A DNA stretch of 64,000 bases from Pomphorhynchus laevis (GCA_012934845.2 WNNJ02000598.1:186001-250000); one strand, 5' to 3'; positions 48,716 through 60,499 are shown, counted from the first letter of the stretch. Numbers and translations are program-made. Notes: generated by a model not told the origin, from the letters alone.

Positions 48716-49560
48716 TCATCATCAATGGCGAAATTAAATAAAAATATAAATAGCATTGTATATAAAATAAAATTAAGATAGTGTAATATGTCATCATGGA
48801 AATGCTTGAAATAATTTTAAATGCATTGAATTACATTGCTTTGAGTTCTGCAGGGAAACAAAGTGGAAAAAAACATTGCTTTAAAAGATAAAAGGTAAAT
48901 AAATACAGTTTAAGATAAAAGGTAAATATACATTTTAAGATACCTTAAAGATACCTTCAAGATAAATGGTAAATAAACATTGAATTAAAAGGTAAAAGAG
49001 TAAACTAATTTGGCAATTTAATATAATATAATAAAAACTCGTCAGAATACCTCATTACTTCTATTTTGATTTTTCGTTGTTCGCTTGTCATTATTAGGGT
49101 TAACTATACCAGTGTATGGCGGTAATTCATCTTTCATGTATACTTCATTAGCTAAAGAGGAAAGGTACGTAAAACAATTTAGTTACAAATAGGAAACTCT
49201 ATGAACAAAAACAAATAATAAAATGACATAATAGCTTATAAAGAAAATTAACAGAGTAACATAGTAATTTATATAAATTAAATCAGCTTGACTATAAAGA
49301 TTTTTAACAAAAAGTTAGAAATCAGCTTGAACATACTTTTTCCAAATTTACGAATTTAAAATAGTAAACAAGATTGCTAGATAGAATAATTTCTGAAAAT
49401 TTTCAATTGATAGAATGAATTTACGATAAATACAACATAAGAATTTTGCTATTTATCATTAATTTTAAAACAATGATAATAAATGTTTAATAACTATAAG
49501 GATCCTTCTCTTTAATTATACATATAAACTTAATAACCGATATATCAAAAAATTATTAAA
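48716..49560. other. AT-rich intergenic sequence
   Basis: No gene was recognised. A short internal repetition of AAGATAAAAGGTAAATA-type sequence occurs at 48885-48985. Confidence 0.45.
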
Positions 49561-49564
49561 TTCT

Positions 49565-49890
49565 GTCACATCAGATAATTGAGCCTACCTATTTTATACT
49601 ATATATAAATCAAAAAATTAAGATAAATAACAAATAATAAATAATTATGTCAGATTTTATACAATTTATATTTATATCAAGTTAAAATTTAGAATTGAAA
49701 TTTGAAATAATAGTCAATTGTTATATATTGACTAGTAAATAACATACGATGTATTAGAATAAGGATTAGAGGCCATCAGGAGGAACTGCTATTTTATCAA
49801 GTTTCGGCCCCTATTCCTTGCCACAACATAGCAGCGGCGTCAATTACTTTGATGATGACGTATTTATTCTTATGAAATTTGGTTATTTGG
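49565..49890 (+). mobile_element. Solo terminus of the AT-rich PLE-type element
   Basis: CATCAGATAATTGAGCCTAC, the AT-rich tail and the module (GAGGCCATCAGGAGGAACTG, GTTTCGGCCCCTATTCC, CATAGCAGCG) follow in the same order as the copy at 48429. It is an independent insertion about 1.1 kb away. Confidence 0.75.
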
Positions 49891-50249
49891 TTTATCTTAT
49901 TGTGTTTTAATTTAAGCGCTTGATTGCTACCATAATATCGGGTTTTAATGTTTTACAAGAGGATAGCATTTTAACGTGCAAAATATCAAATCAAACGCTG
50001 ATCTGTTAGATCTTGGTTTCTTCTACTAACAATTTCTCTTTACGCGTAATTTGTATTTCTCGAAATGATCTCTCTATCAGTTTTGGCTTATAATATCTGT
50101 TCAGCAGCTCCATTTTTGACTTCAACATGTGCTTTATACATCCGTGTTCTGCATCACACACTTTCCAATTCTAATACTATTATTCAAAATAATCAGTCGT
50201 TTTGTTTTGGAGAATATGCATTGCATCTATCTAAAATTGGATCACATTG

Positions 50250-51230
50250 TGAACTCTTTATGAGGTGAAGCTTGGCGCTGTTGATTTCGGTCATGATACA
50301 GCGCCACTTCCGGAAATGATCTAAATCCATTGGTTTTGTTTGTTGATGTGTTATAAATTTCAATCCACTTGTGTAACTCTGTTTTAAGATAATGTTTCAA
50401 ATTCGTCTGATCAGTGTTTTCAGATTATGAAAATGTCATCGGCAAATATAAACCACATTTATAGTTTTAGGTCTTAGTTTCTTATTGCCTCCATTCAATA
50501 CTTGACAAATAAACAGTTCAGTATTTATGATGACTACAGACGTCCCATTGATGTGCCCATCATTGTGAATGTACAAAATGATGTACCCAAAGCAACTATT
50601 GTTGAGTACCAGTTTGAGAATTGACGTAAATGTATTAATTTGTTCAGCTTGGCATGTATCTTGATCTACTAGGAACTTCATGATTTGATTTATTCCATGA
50701 TTGGGGATATTAACCTTTAAATCGATGCTCATTGAAATGATATTCACTGGTTTTTCATTGATGTATACTATTATTTGTTGTTGCGAGGCTCATGTATAAA
50801 GTCATGCGAACTTCAAAGTAAAATAATACATGATGTAGAGGGCCTCCAGCAGGTTGTGAAAAATTGGTTTGGCAAGCCTTTTCACCATTGATCATTTATT
50901 GCTCACGAGTTTTGTTCTTGTGCATTTTCATTAGATGTCACAAGTATCTAGGTTGAGCCTTTGCCTATGGAATTTTAATCGTCAAGAAAAATGCCGTTTA
51001 ATTGCTTTGATCACATACGTTTGGAGTATGGTATTCTTCATTAATTATTAGTTTAGGTCCTACTGTCCGATTTCTAATACTTTCTATTTGTATTCTGTGG
51101 GACTCGAAATTACAATCATATCCGCTTTATCTGCTGGCATTATTTTGATTACATCGTCGCACTTTAATTGAGTAAGTTAAATTTACGTCTCGCTGCTAAA
51201 ATTGGATTGACATTAGTAAAATGGATTCAT
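50250..51230 (-). mobile_element. PLE reverse transcriptase fragment, third family
   Basis: The 103-codon minus frame 50747-50436 contains IISMSIDLKVNIPNHGIN (PLE palm motif with DxxxxNIP), QDTCQAEQINTFTSILKLVL and a degenerate GTSV..I.TELFICQVLNGG. The catalytic YADDIFII-like segment is in another frame near 50440. The family differs from both the AT-rich element and the one at 62-64 kb. Frames are broken. Confidence 0.6.
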
Positions 51231-51309
51231 GTTAATATACTTTTGAATTCATTTTGATCTTAATCCTTTTGTTTAAATTTGAAATTTTAAAGCAAGATCA
51301 ACAAACAAA

Positions 51310-51455
51310 AGTTTACTTATATATTTCGCTAGCGGCTATCAACGCATCAGAAAAACAAAGTACAATATGGTCGTACAATAAAGTATTTTTTTCGGTTCGT
51401 ACTTTATATTTTTGATGGTGCTACATCAGAAGCGAAATATAAAAATAAATGTGTT
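51310..51455. repeat. Foldback with TGATG ... CGAAATATA arms
   Basis: The left arm, read on the minus strand, is CTGATGCGTTGATAGCCGCTAGCGAAATATA. The right arm, on the plus strand, is TTGATGGTGC ... AGCGAAATATAAAAATAA. The centre holds a smaller inverted pair (AAAGTAC/GTACTTT). The layout matches the foldback at 4911-4998. Confidence 0.55.
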
Positions 51456-52384
51456 TTTTTGACCACATGTCCAAACATTCCAAATTTAAAAACTAGATTA
51501 AGATCAAATATTTTTTATTTTCTAAATAATAATTCGTTCGACTTTGCGCACATGTATAATAACGATGAATCTACCATATTTCAATGCATAATTGAAAAAT
51601 AATGTATTACTATGCATAAAAACTATTATATTATAAACTTTATTGCAAAAAATAAATATATAATTGGTTTTTTAATACTTATTAACACGTACAACATGCG
51701 ATTTGCATTTAATAGAACACACTCTTAATCGTAAAGACGTGGACGCTAACACGACTTACCGGGTGGTCTTTGGCTAAATGTTTCATGATATACCCATGAA
51801 TTAGCATCGGAAAAGAAAACTGATTCGTTTGGGTTATGAATGTTGAATGCCTGTGTATTGTTGATCACATTTTGATAGTCAGGTGGGCCAAAAGTTGACT
51901 GTGCCAAATTCGCTAAAAGTTAAAGCCGCAATCTAAAATGGAACTGAAGAAACGTTTTCGAAAAGCAATATTTAATAGTTCTTTGATCAATATTAGCAGA
52001 TATTCGAATATATTTCGATATATATTCGAATATATATAGATATATATACAGGTAGAAATTGTATTTCTAACTGTATAAACATACAGGTAGAAACCAATAG
52101 TTGATACCATTTCATAAGAGCGAAATCTATATTTTCTTATTTCTCGTTACATCTCATTCAACGTATTTTACTACAAACGATTTCGAATAATATCATTTTG
52201 CAGTCATGAATTACAAATATGTGGAGTCTATACACTCACCGTACATGCTGAGGTACATACACCATTATTTTTAGTTTGTTATTTTTAGTATTAGTTAGGT
52301 ATCACCAGAAGAAAAATATTAGTCGAAATATGTATGTGATTGATGATACCGTTATCCGGGATCTCTTAAAAATAGAAACAGTGA
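51456..52384. other. AT-rich intergenic sequence
   Basis: No supported gene. A TATATTCGAATATAT-rich palindromic patch lies at 52000-52050. Confidence 0.4.
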
Positions 52385-52575
52385 AATATTGTTCATAGAA
52401 CAAACCAGTAAGCAAGAATGAAATCTAGCTGACATTTCGCAACTTAATGGGCATTTTCAATTATATATCTTTATCTCTTAGATTTTTTCAGAAAAGATCT
52501 AAGAGATAAAGGTATAAAATTAAAACAGCCTACTATAGAGCGAAACGTCGATTAGCTTTTATTCTTGCTAACCGG
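52385..52575. repeat. Foldback with a CGAAACGTCG motif
   Basis: Outer arms AGCAAGAATGAAATCTAGC (52412) and GATTAGCTTTTATTCTTGC (52551) mirror each other. The central arms ATCTTTATCTCTTAGAT and ATCTAAGAGATAAAGGT form a strong hairpin. GAGCGAAACGTCG (52538, plus) and its degenerate mirror GCGAAATGTC lie at equivalent positions. Confidence 0.65.
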
Positions 52576-52627
52576 TTTGTTCTATCGACTATATAAAATA
52601 TAAAAGTATATAGTATTGTCGTTACTA

Positions 52628-53050
52628 ATAAGTAAACGAGAGAAACGAGCATAACTGGGTATTAAAAACCATCAAAGTCCATCAGCAATCAAATTCCTAG
52701 ATCGACTTCTGCTTATTGAGCTTCACCAGTAGGGTCCAGATTTTAAGAGTTTTCAGAATTACCGTTTACTTATCAGTAATATAATATATATAATTATAGT
52801 TATATATATTATATATAATTATAATATATATAATTGCAGCTTCCCCCTGGATCGCAGAGCGATACGGCATTGTAGTCGTTACTAATAAGTAAACGGGAAT
52901 TCCGAAAACTCTTAAAATATGGACCCTACTGATGAAGCTCAATAAGCAGAAACCGGTCTAGGGATTTGATTGCTGATGGACTGTGATGGTTTCCAATACC
53001 CGGTTATGTCCGTTTCTCCCGTTTACTTACTAGTAAACGGGAGAAACATA
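52628..53050. repeat. Two inverted copies of a ~145-bp element with AAGTAAACGG ends
   Basis: Unit 1 (about 52630-52776) and unit 2 (about 52888-53029) are mirror images. Each begins AAGTAAACG and ends CGTTTACTT or close to it. They are separated by about 110 bases of TATAAT-rich and unique sequence. The plus strand of unit 2 has CTGATGA (52929-52935), A, the hairpin GCT-CAATA-AGC, A, GAAACC (52949), which is hammerhead-like. The same sites in unit 1 are mutated (CTGGTGA, GAAG). Confidence 0.75.
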
Positions 53051-56000
53051 TATATAAAGTATCAATAGGGTTATTTGAACCACAGTTTGGGATCCTTGTT
53101 TTTGTCGGATTAATAAAAAAATTAAACATAAGTAGGTATATAAATGAGTAGGTATTGTAAATATTTCAACAAAGAGAGGTAACCAAAATAAGTAGGAATT
53201 GCTTAAATTTTATATACCTACTTATTTTGATATATATATATATATATATATACATCTATATATATAGATGCTTGATAACATCGGTCCAGGATTCTATTGG
53301 AATACGGCAGTATGCTGAAAGCTGCTGTCGGTAATTAACTGAACTACACTCAACTATCAGCATACTATTCGTCACTACTAGACGTCAGAAATGACAGGCA
53401 GCGCGCATGATCTGAGCGCTGGTCAGGTCATAAGATGAGCGGCAGATTACCTACTCGCTACCGGTCATCTTATTAATTACAGATTTGAAGTGTAAACGTC
53501 AAGATAAGTCATATGTAACGCTTTGACTGTAAAATGACCTTTATTAAAAATTATGTTCATCAAATGAAGTATTAATATATGTTGTTATAACAATAGTTTT
53601 CTTCCCACGGTTCCGAATAGGCTTTATGTTTTTGATAAAAACGACACCTCGTTTGGTCACAAAAACAACTTGTTTTTTTTGTTTGACAGCAAGCACAATT
53701 TTATTTTATTATAAATTTTGAGAGATATAAACAAAAAATTTTAATTTATATATCCGTAAAATTCAGTCTAAGGGGTAGGTTGAGCATACCAATGAACATT
53801 TGATATGAAATGCAGATGTTTTTAAAATTATAGTATTTATTATTATGGATACACTGAAAATACGATTTGCCATAAAGTATTCATAGCCAAAATATTTGAA
53901 ATCATATGTTATAAAATCTTGCTGCTTGTAAAAACAAAGAATACGTATTTTTATTGATCTGACTGTAAAAATTGTTCCATTAATGTGTGATAATTTGGGT
54001 AAATGTATGCTGTTGCTGGCATGTTGATATTTTTAACCCATTAGAGTAAAATAAGTAAAATATCTGCTTGAAGTAAAATATTTAACTTCAAGTTGTAATA
54101 TACAGTGAATTTACATAGAAATATGATTATTTCAATGAAAGGTTTTTTAATACGTTCATGACACTTTAATCAAATAAATAACGCCCGTACTTAGCTTAAT
54201 CATTTTAACGGATAGAAGCAAAGCAGCCGTAAACTGACGATTGCATAATACATCTTCATGATTTATTTAAAACAAGGGTATACGAATTAACACCGTTTTT
54301 AATAGGGCAGTTATTATTTCAAAAGATATTTAATTTTTATACAAGAAACATTGCTTGATAACAATAATTATTTAGAAGCACGAAATCATTAAAAAGCTAA
54401 TGTTACGGAAATTTAATAAATGCTTTTAATTTACTTTCTATACACACAAATAATATATTTTACTTCCACTAAACTTACCCATTTCAACAGCACGAGCAAT
54501 AGCCCTAGAAAATTCGATTGCGCCACCACGTTTAAATGTTATATTAAAATTTACAACTCCTTCAAAGTTCCCTTAGTTAAATACAGGACAAATTAGAAAA
54601 AAAATAAATTAAACTTAAAATTATAAATTGAAAATTGATAAGTATTTAAGTTACGATAATAATTGTAAACAAATGTTCAAAGTAATTTGAAGATATTTCA
54701 AAGGTACAAATACGAATATATGACCTTTACATGTATTCCTAGAACATATATAAATTATAAATTTGAATTCTAATGATTTAATGTACTTTTGATTAAAATT
54801 GCTAATAAGATAAGGATTAGCAGCACTAAGAGAATAAAATTTCGAATAGTTTTACTAGGGAATTTAAACTACCCCGTAGTTTAGATCTTCAATTAAATTG
54901 AACTGAAGCGTGATTTGAAATATCTAGTCGCATAAGATAATTACATCCACGTCATATATGATTAAATTTCTCCAAACGGAAAATAACTCAAATGTCGTAT
55001 TGAATATACATTGAAAAGATTTAAGCGAAGATTTATCAAAATTCGAAAGACTGATTGTATGGTAAAGACCGAAAAGCAGAAGGGTATTGACCTTTTTCAG
55101 GATATTTGCAGTCTTTTAGATTTGTAGTCCTTGTGGTTAGACGACAGGCTTTAACGTTAAGAAAACAAGATTTCACGTTGTGCTTATTAAATGAAATAAA
55201 TGACAAAAGGGAAGTAGTTAAAGCCTCAAAAATTGTAATTCAAAAAACGACTGACAGGGTAGAGATAAACATTTTGTTTAAAATGTTCTTATCAGGCTAG
55301 CAACGAAATGTAATCGACATATAGTAAGATTTTTTATTCAGAGGCAATAACGTCATATGCGTGTACATATGATTGCAAGAAGATTAATTGACTAAGCAAT
55401 CACGGTCGGTATTTTGGTATTGTATTAAAATAAACCATTACGTAAGCTAGCATATAAGAAACGTCTACGTAAATAAGTATAAATAGCAAAGATTAATAAC
55501 AGAGCCATGTGGTGGCCATGGATGATTTGGGTAATCGAAATAATGTATATTTATATTATCATTAAGAATACTGTTTAAAAATTTTTGCACTGTAAATAAT
55601 ACATTATAAGTTACCACATAATAGCTACTACCATTATATTATTAATAATATAATGCAACGATATTATTTGGTACTAACAGAATATTAGGTTTTATACTCA
55701 AGTTATTTTATATCAAAACTGAATCGATAAAAGTTGTTTTGTGAAATTATACACTTTATTTATTTCATTTACTATTTGATTTAGATTTTAAGTCATATAT
55801 TTTGATGATATCCAATTATCAATTATATTTTGAACAATTATACAATTATAAATATGAATAATATGTAAAACTTATTTTCATTCTGCAAATAAATGGTGAT
55901 TAAAAACAATTACTTTCTAAATACTTAAACTGTCAACAAATTATTGAGATTTTATTTGGTAAATTATTGTATTATCAAGTGATATATTGCCATATGAAGA

Positions 56001-56710
56001 TACTCTAGGGTCACTAAAACCTTAAGGCAGTTCATTTTAACTCTAAATTAAAAGGCAGTAGTTTATGGAAAATGTGCATATGCAGAACAACTTAAGAGAT
56101 TGTACTAATTTTATTTTCAGTCATTAAAAAAATCAAATTAATTAAAAAAAGGTACATTTATGTAATTGGAGTAGTTTACACTGCCAAACTCTTTTGTCAC
56201 CAAAATGGCTATCTTAAATTTCAATTATGGTGGCCTTTCACACAAAATGTATCATATAATTTAGATTGTGCAACTTTGGCCTTGATCCAAATATAATAAA
56301 ACTGGACCAAATGCGAGTAATAGTAAATGTTGTAATCGAATAAGAATCTAGCAAACCCTGATACAGTAACATTTATTGATCAGTTAATATTTCATAGCTG
56401 ACTACTGTAGTCATCATTTGAAGATGTTCCATGATGATGACTATACTATGATTTAATTAAATCATTAATAAATCTAAAAATGTTTGATTTTCTGTATTAT
56501 TACTAATTTCATAACAACTGGCACACAAAACAGAAAGAGTCTGATGTAATTAATGAAGTAAATTTTACAAATTATGACTTTGTAAAAGTAAATAGATGGA
56601 AAAGTAGCAGTTGTCACGTCAAATCCAAAATTGGAAATTACCTAACAGAATATGTCAAATATTCTTAATTGTTATAAATAAATATATCCATCCTGATCTG
56701 TATTTAAATT
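53051..56710. other. Long AT-rich stretch without recognised genes
   Basis: The longest apparently empty part of the window. It has a TA run with ATCTATATATATAGAT (53230-53270), a short inverted repeat (AGTAGGTATATAAA/TTTATATACCTACT, 53130 and 53207), and a distant relative of the 364-bp repeat near 53270-53340 (CGGTCCAGGATT, AATACGGCAGTA). A 64-codon frame at 55106-55300 is unsupported. GC content is low throughout. Confidence 0.45.
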
Positions 56711-56714
56711 TTTA

Positions 56715-56907
56715 AATATCCATGAAAACAATCAGGTATAGAGATAAACGACAAGACAAATCTTTTTGATATTTCGCCAGTAACTACTAGCATCTTCAGA
56801 AAATTCTGAATTTTCTAATTTACTGAAGATGCTAGTAGTTACTAGCGAAATATCAAAAAGATTTGTCTTGTCGTTTATCTCTATACCTGATTGTTTTCCT
56901 GGATATT
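56715..56907. repeat. Near-perfect palindrome with hammerhead-like arms
   Basis: Arms 56715-56798 and 56822-56907 are almost exact reverse complements (for example AATCAGGTATAGAGATAAAC and its mirror) around a 23-base centre. The right arm on the plus strand has CTGAAGA (56823), T, the 7-bp self-pairing GCTAGTAGTTACTAGC, then GAAA (56847-56850) and TATC-AAAAA-GAT. The left arm has the same on the minus strand. Confidence 0.85.
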
Positions 56908-57013
56908 AAACAATTGTTAATTGTAATTTTAAGAAAATATAAACTTTGTTTCTTTCAATTACAATTATTTATAGAATGGAACCAAAGAAACGGCAATTTA
57001 TTCGATAAAAAGA

Positions 57014-57113
57014 TTCAGTTTAATGTTTCAATAGCTGCTGCTATCAGCACAAGGAACTATTATCAATACTTCCTGATAATGATAACAGAAACTATTGAAA
57101 TATTGAACTGAAC
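57014..57113. repeat. Short foldback related to 5155-5333
   Basis: CAGTTTAATGTTTCAATAGC (57016) is mirrored by GCACTGAAC-type sequence ending at 57113 (ACTATTGAAATATTGAACTG). CTGATAATG lies inside the right arm. The sequence resembles the imperfect repeat near 5.2 kb. Confidence 0.55.
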
Positions 57114-57600
57114 ATTTTTATTGAATATATTGTCGTCTCTTTAGTTCAATTCTATAAATAATTGTAATTTTCAGAAAAGTGCAAGCGTTGATTTGTAAAT
57201 TAAGAATTTCATCATTTATCAAGATTTAAGGTGACATATATGAAAGAATGAACAACTTAAAGATGAGTTTTATACTTGTTGTTATGATATTATGCCTAAA
57301 ATCAGTGCATTCATGACAACGTAGCGATTGCAGTGAACACCTTGCAAACAACGACAGCTTTCCTGTTTGTTCCGTGTTATTCAAAACATTTAGAGTTTTT
57401 CATCAATTGCTATATATACGGATGTTTGTTTTGTTTAAAGTTTTCAACGCTGTCAGAGCTATCAAAGGTTTGTACTTTTCTAACAAATATGCAAGCAAAT
57501 TCCAGTGATATTCCAAAAATTTCAACCGTTTAATCTACAAATAACGGTATAAACGACTTCTATAAATTCAGCAACGATTCAATTTTGCATTGTAACGAGG
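57114..57600. other. Intergenic sequence before the tandem array
   Basis: A 66-codon frame (57333-57533) has hydrophobic Phe/Cys-rich composition but no domain; probably chance. Nothing else was recognised. Confidence 0.4.
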
Positions 57601-57604
57601 TTGA

Positions 57605-59065
57605 TGCCACAGCTGAGCTCCAACTGTTAAGAAAGTCGCTCACCTCGTCTCATCTTGGTCGTCGAAAAGCGACATGGTGACTGAAAGTCGTGAATCGAAG
57701 TCCAGTCTATCAAGCAACACCATTTAGTATAAATGCCGTATTTCGTAAGAAATCCTGGACCGTTGTCTACTCAGCACATCCGTGCACTACTATTATACCT
57801 GCAGTACCCATTTAGGATCCAACGAGTGCAGCGACAATTCAGCAACAACCTCTGCCTAGTGTTTAAGGATGGTCCGCACAGCAATTCGATCTGGTTAAGA
57901 GCGTAAGCCTCAGACAATTAAGCAAAGTGTCGGAAACGCCTTTATTCATAATGTCACACAGGCAACCGAAAGGATCAGTGAGAAATTCATTCTACTGATG
58001 AGTGTTGCCGGGTACTCATTGGTCGTCTAGAAGTGACATGGTTACTGAAAGTCGTGAATCAAAGTCCAGTCTATCGAGCAACACCACTTAGTGTAAATGC
58101 CGTATTTCGTAAGAAATCCTGGACCGTTGTCTACTCAGCACATCCGTGCACTACTATTATACCTGCAGTACCCATTTAGGATCCAACGAGTGCAGCGACA
58201 ATTCAGCAACAACCTCTGCCTAGTGTTTAAGGATGGTCCGCACAGCAATTCGATCTGGTTAAGAGCGTAAGCCTCAGACAATTAAGCAAAGTGTCGGAAA
58301 CGCCTTTATTCATAATGTCACACAGGCAACCGAAAGGATCAGTGAGAAATTCATTCTACTGATGAGTGTTGCCGGGTACTCATTGGTCGTCTAGAAGTGA
58401 CATGGTTACTGAAAGTCGTGAATCGAAGTCCAGTCTATCGAGCAACACCATTTAGTATAAATGCCGTATTTCGTAAGAAATCCTGGACCGTTGTCTACTC
58501 AGCACATCCGTGCACTACTATTATACCTGCAGTACCCATTTAGGATCCAACGAGTGCAGCGACAATTCAGCAACAACCTCTGCCTAGTGTTTAAGGATGG
58601 TCCGCACAGCAATTCGATCTGGTTAAGAGCGTAAGCCTCAGACAATTAAGCAAAGTGTCGGAAACGCCTTTATTCATAATGTCACACAGGCAACCGAAAG
58701 GATCAGTGAGAAATTCATTCTACTGATGAGTGTTGCCGGGTACTCATTGGTCGTCTAGAAGTGACATGGTGACTGAAAGTCGTGAATCGAAGTCCAGTCT
58801 ATCAAGCAACACCATTTAGTATAAATGCCGTATTTCGTAAGAAATCCTGGACCGTTGTCTACTCAGCACATCCGTGCACTACCGTTATACCTGCCGTATC
58901 CATTAAGGATCCAACGAGTGCAGCGACAATTCAGCAACAACGTCTGTCTAGTGTTTAAGGATGGTCAGCACAGCAATTCGATCTGCTTAAGAGCGTAAGC
59001 ATCAGACAATTAAGCAAAGTGTCGAAAACGCCTTTGTTCACAATGTCAAACAGGCAACCGAAAAC
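57605..59065 (+). repeat. Tandem array of a 364-bp repeat, about four units
   Basis: GACATGGTGACTGAAAGTCG or close variants start at 57671, 58035, 58399 and 58763, exactly 364 bp apart. The first three units are nearly identical. The fourth has more changes (ACCGTTATACCTGCCGTATC) and is cut at about 59065. The segment GACATGGTGACTGAAAGTCG followed by TGAATCGAAGTCC resembles the anticodon-to-T-arm half of a tRNA, and GGTTAAGAGCGTAAGCC resembles an A box. A SINE origin is plausible. Dispersed copies lie at 37.4 and 59.8 kb. Confidence 0.9.
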
Positions 59066-59278
59066 CAGCTACATAATCCTTCCTTCATGATATCCATTTC
59101 CATACACCCTTACTACGAACGGCCATATTGCCACGCAGTTTTCGTATCGCCCCCTTTTGCCACATGTTGGTAGCCCCAACATGTGGCAAATTTTCCCTAA
59201 CGGCAATATGGCCGTTAGTATTCAGGGTGTATGGAATTAGATATCATGAAGGAAGGATTCTGTAGATGGTTTTCAATG
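59056..59278. repeat. Palindrome sharing sequence with the SINE tail
   Basis: The left arm (AATCCTTCCTTCATGATATC, CATACACCC, GGCCATATTGCC) is mirrored by the right arm (GGCAATATGGCCGTTAG, GTGTATGGAATT, GATATCATGAAGGAAGGATT). The centre is CCACATGTTGG-TAGCC-CCAACATGTGG at about 59160-59186. The right arm is closely similar to 59597-59760, so the palindrome is two tails of that repeat back to back. Confidence 0.85.
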
Positions 59279-59469
59279 CGAAAGTCACCTTGTGTGACCT
59301 AGCAACTATTCATTACATAAATAAGCATCCATCAAAGGATCACCAGTCCCGATTTCAATCGATCTTCATGATATCATACGATACAATCTATAATAAGCAT
59401 GCCAGAGAGCATCTCGGACAATGCAGTTTCTGGATATCATGATGGAAGGTTTCATATACTGTGAAATCT

Positions 59470-59770
59470 GGTAATCCTGGATTCGTAGCCTAGCAGTCAA
59501 GAGCGCAAGCCAAGTACAGAGAGCGACAGCTCGAATCTCGGATAAGTCAAATTTCAAAAGGCGAAGAGTTGGTAGTCAGCCTTCTGATGAGCCCAGGGCT
59601 ACCAACATGTGGCAAAAAGCGGGCGAAACGAAAACGGCTGTGGCAATGTGGCCGTTAGTAGTCAGGGTGTATGGAATTGATATCATGAAGGAAGGATTCT
59701 GTAGCTGGTTTTCAATGCGAAAGTCACCTCGTGTGACCTAGCAACTATTCATTATATATATTGATATTCA
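59470..59770 (+). mobile_element. tRNA-derived SINE with a hammerhead-like segment
   Basis: A pol III A-box match TAGCCTAGCAG (59486) and B-box match AGCTCGAATCT (59528) are about 30 bases apart, as in tRNA-derived SINEs. Downstream are CTGATGA (59584-59590), GCCC, a loop, GGGC (59621-59624), GAAA (59625-59628) and CG-AAAA-CG. CAGCC (59577) can pair with GGCTG (59636) as stem I. The U-H cleavage position between stems III and I is missing, so this copy should be inactive. Schistosome Smα-type SINE-like repeats combine pol III boxes and hammerheads in this way. Confidence 0.6.
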
Positions 59771-59821
59771 TTAATGAAATATTTTAGTTCTAACACAAAA
59801 CTAATATATATATATACATAT

Positions 59822-60450
59822 ATATAATAGTAGTGCACGGATGTGCTGAGTAAACAACGGTCCAGGATTTCTTACGAAATACGGCATTTATACTAAATGG
59901 TGTTGCTTGATAGACTGGACTTCGATTCACGACTTTCAGTCACCATGTCACTTCTAGACGACCACTTCAGCATCGAAATGATGAGTACCCGGCAACACTC
60001 ATCAGTAGAATGAGGTACACACTGGTCGTTTCGGTTGCCTGTGTGACATTGTGAATAAAGGCGTTTCCGACACTTTGCTTAATTGTCTGAGGCTTACGCT
60101 CTTAACCAGATCGAATTGCTGTGCGGACCATCCTTAAACACTAGGCAGAGGTTGTTGCTGAATTGTCGCTGCACTCGTTGGATCCTAAATGGATACGGCA
60201 GGATAATAGTAGTGCACGGATGTGCTGAGTAAACAACGGTCCAGGATTTCTTACGAAATACGGCATTTATATTAAATGGTGTTGCTTGATAGACTGGACT
60301 TCGATTCACGACTTTCAGTCACCATGTCACTTCTAGACGACCACTTCAGCATCGAAACAATGAGTACCCGGCAACACTCATCAGTAGATTGAGGTACATA
60401 CTGATCGTTTTGGTTGCCTGTGTGACATTGTGTATATATATTATATATAC
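59822..60450 (-). repeat. 364-bp repeat family, about 1.7 units, inverted
   Basis: Two starts of the unit (GTAGTGCACGGATGTGCTGA at 59829 and 60209) lie about 380 bp apart. They carry a CATCGAAATGATGAG or CATCGAAACAATGAG segment absent from the plus-strand array. The copies are flanked by TATATATA runs at both ends (59800 and 60435). Confidence 0.85.
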
Positions 60451-60499
60451 ATTATATATATGTTCTTATAGAGGCTGCCGATTTGAGAAGAAGACAATT

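Noticed and set aside
60094-60309. 71-codon minus-strand ORF in the 364-bp repeat
   Set aside because: Other units of the same repeat break the frame at once, so it is not a conserved coding sequence.
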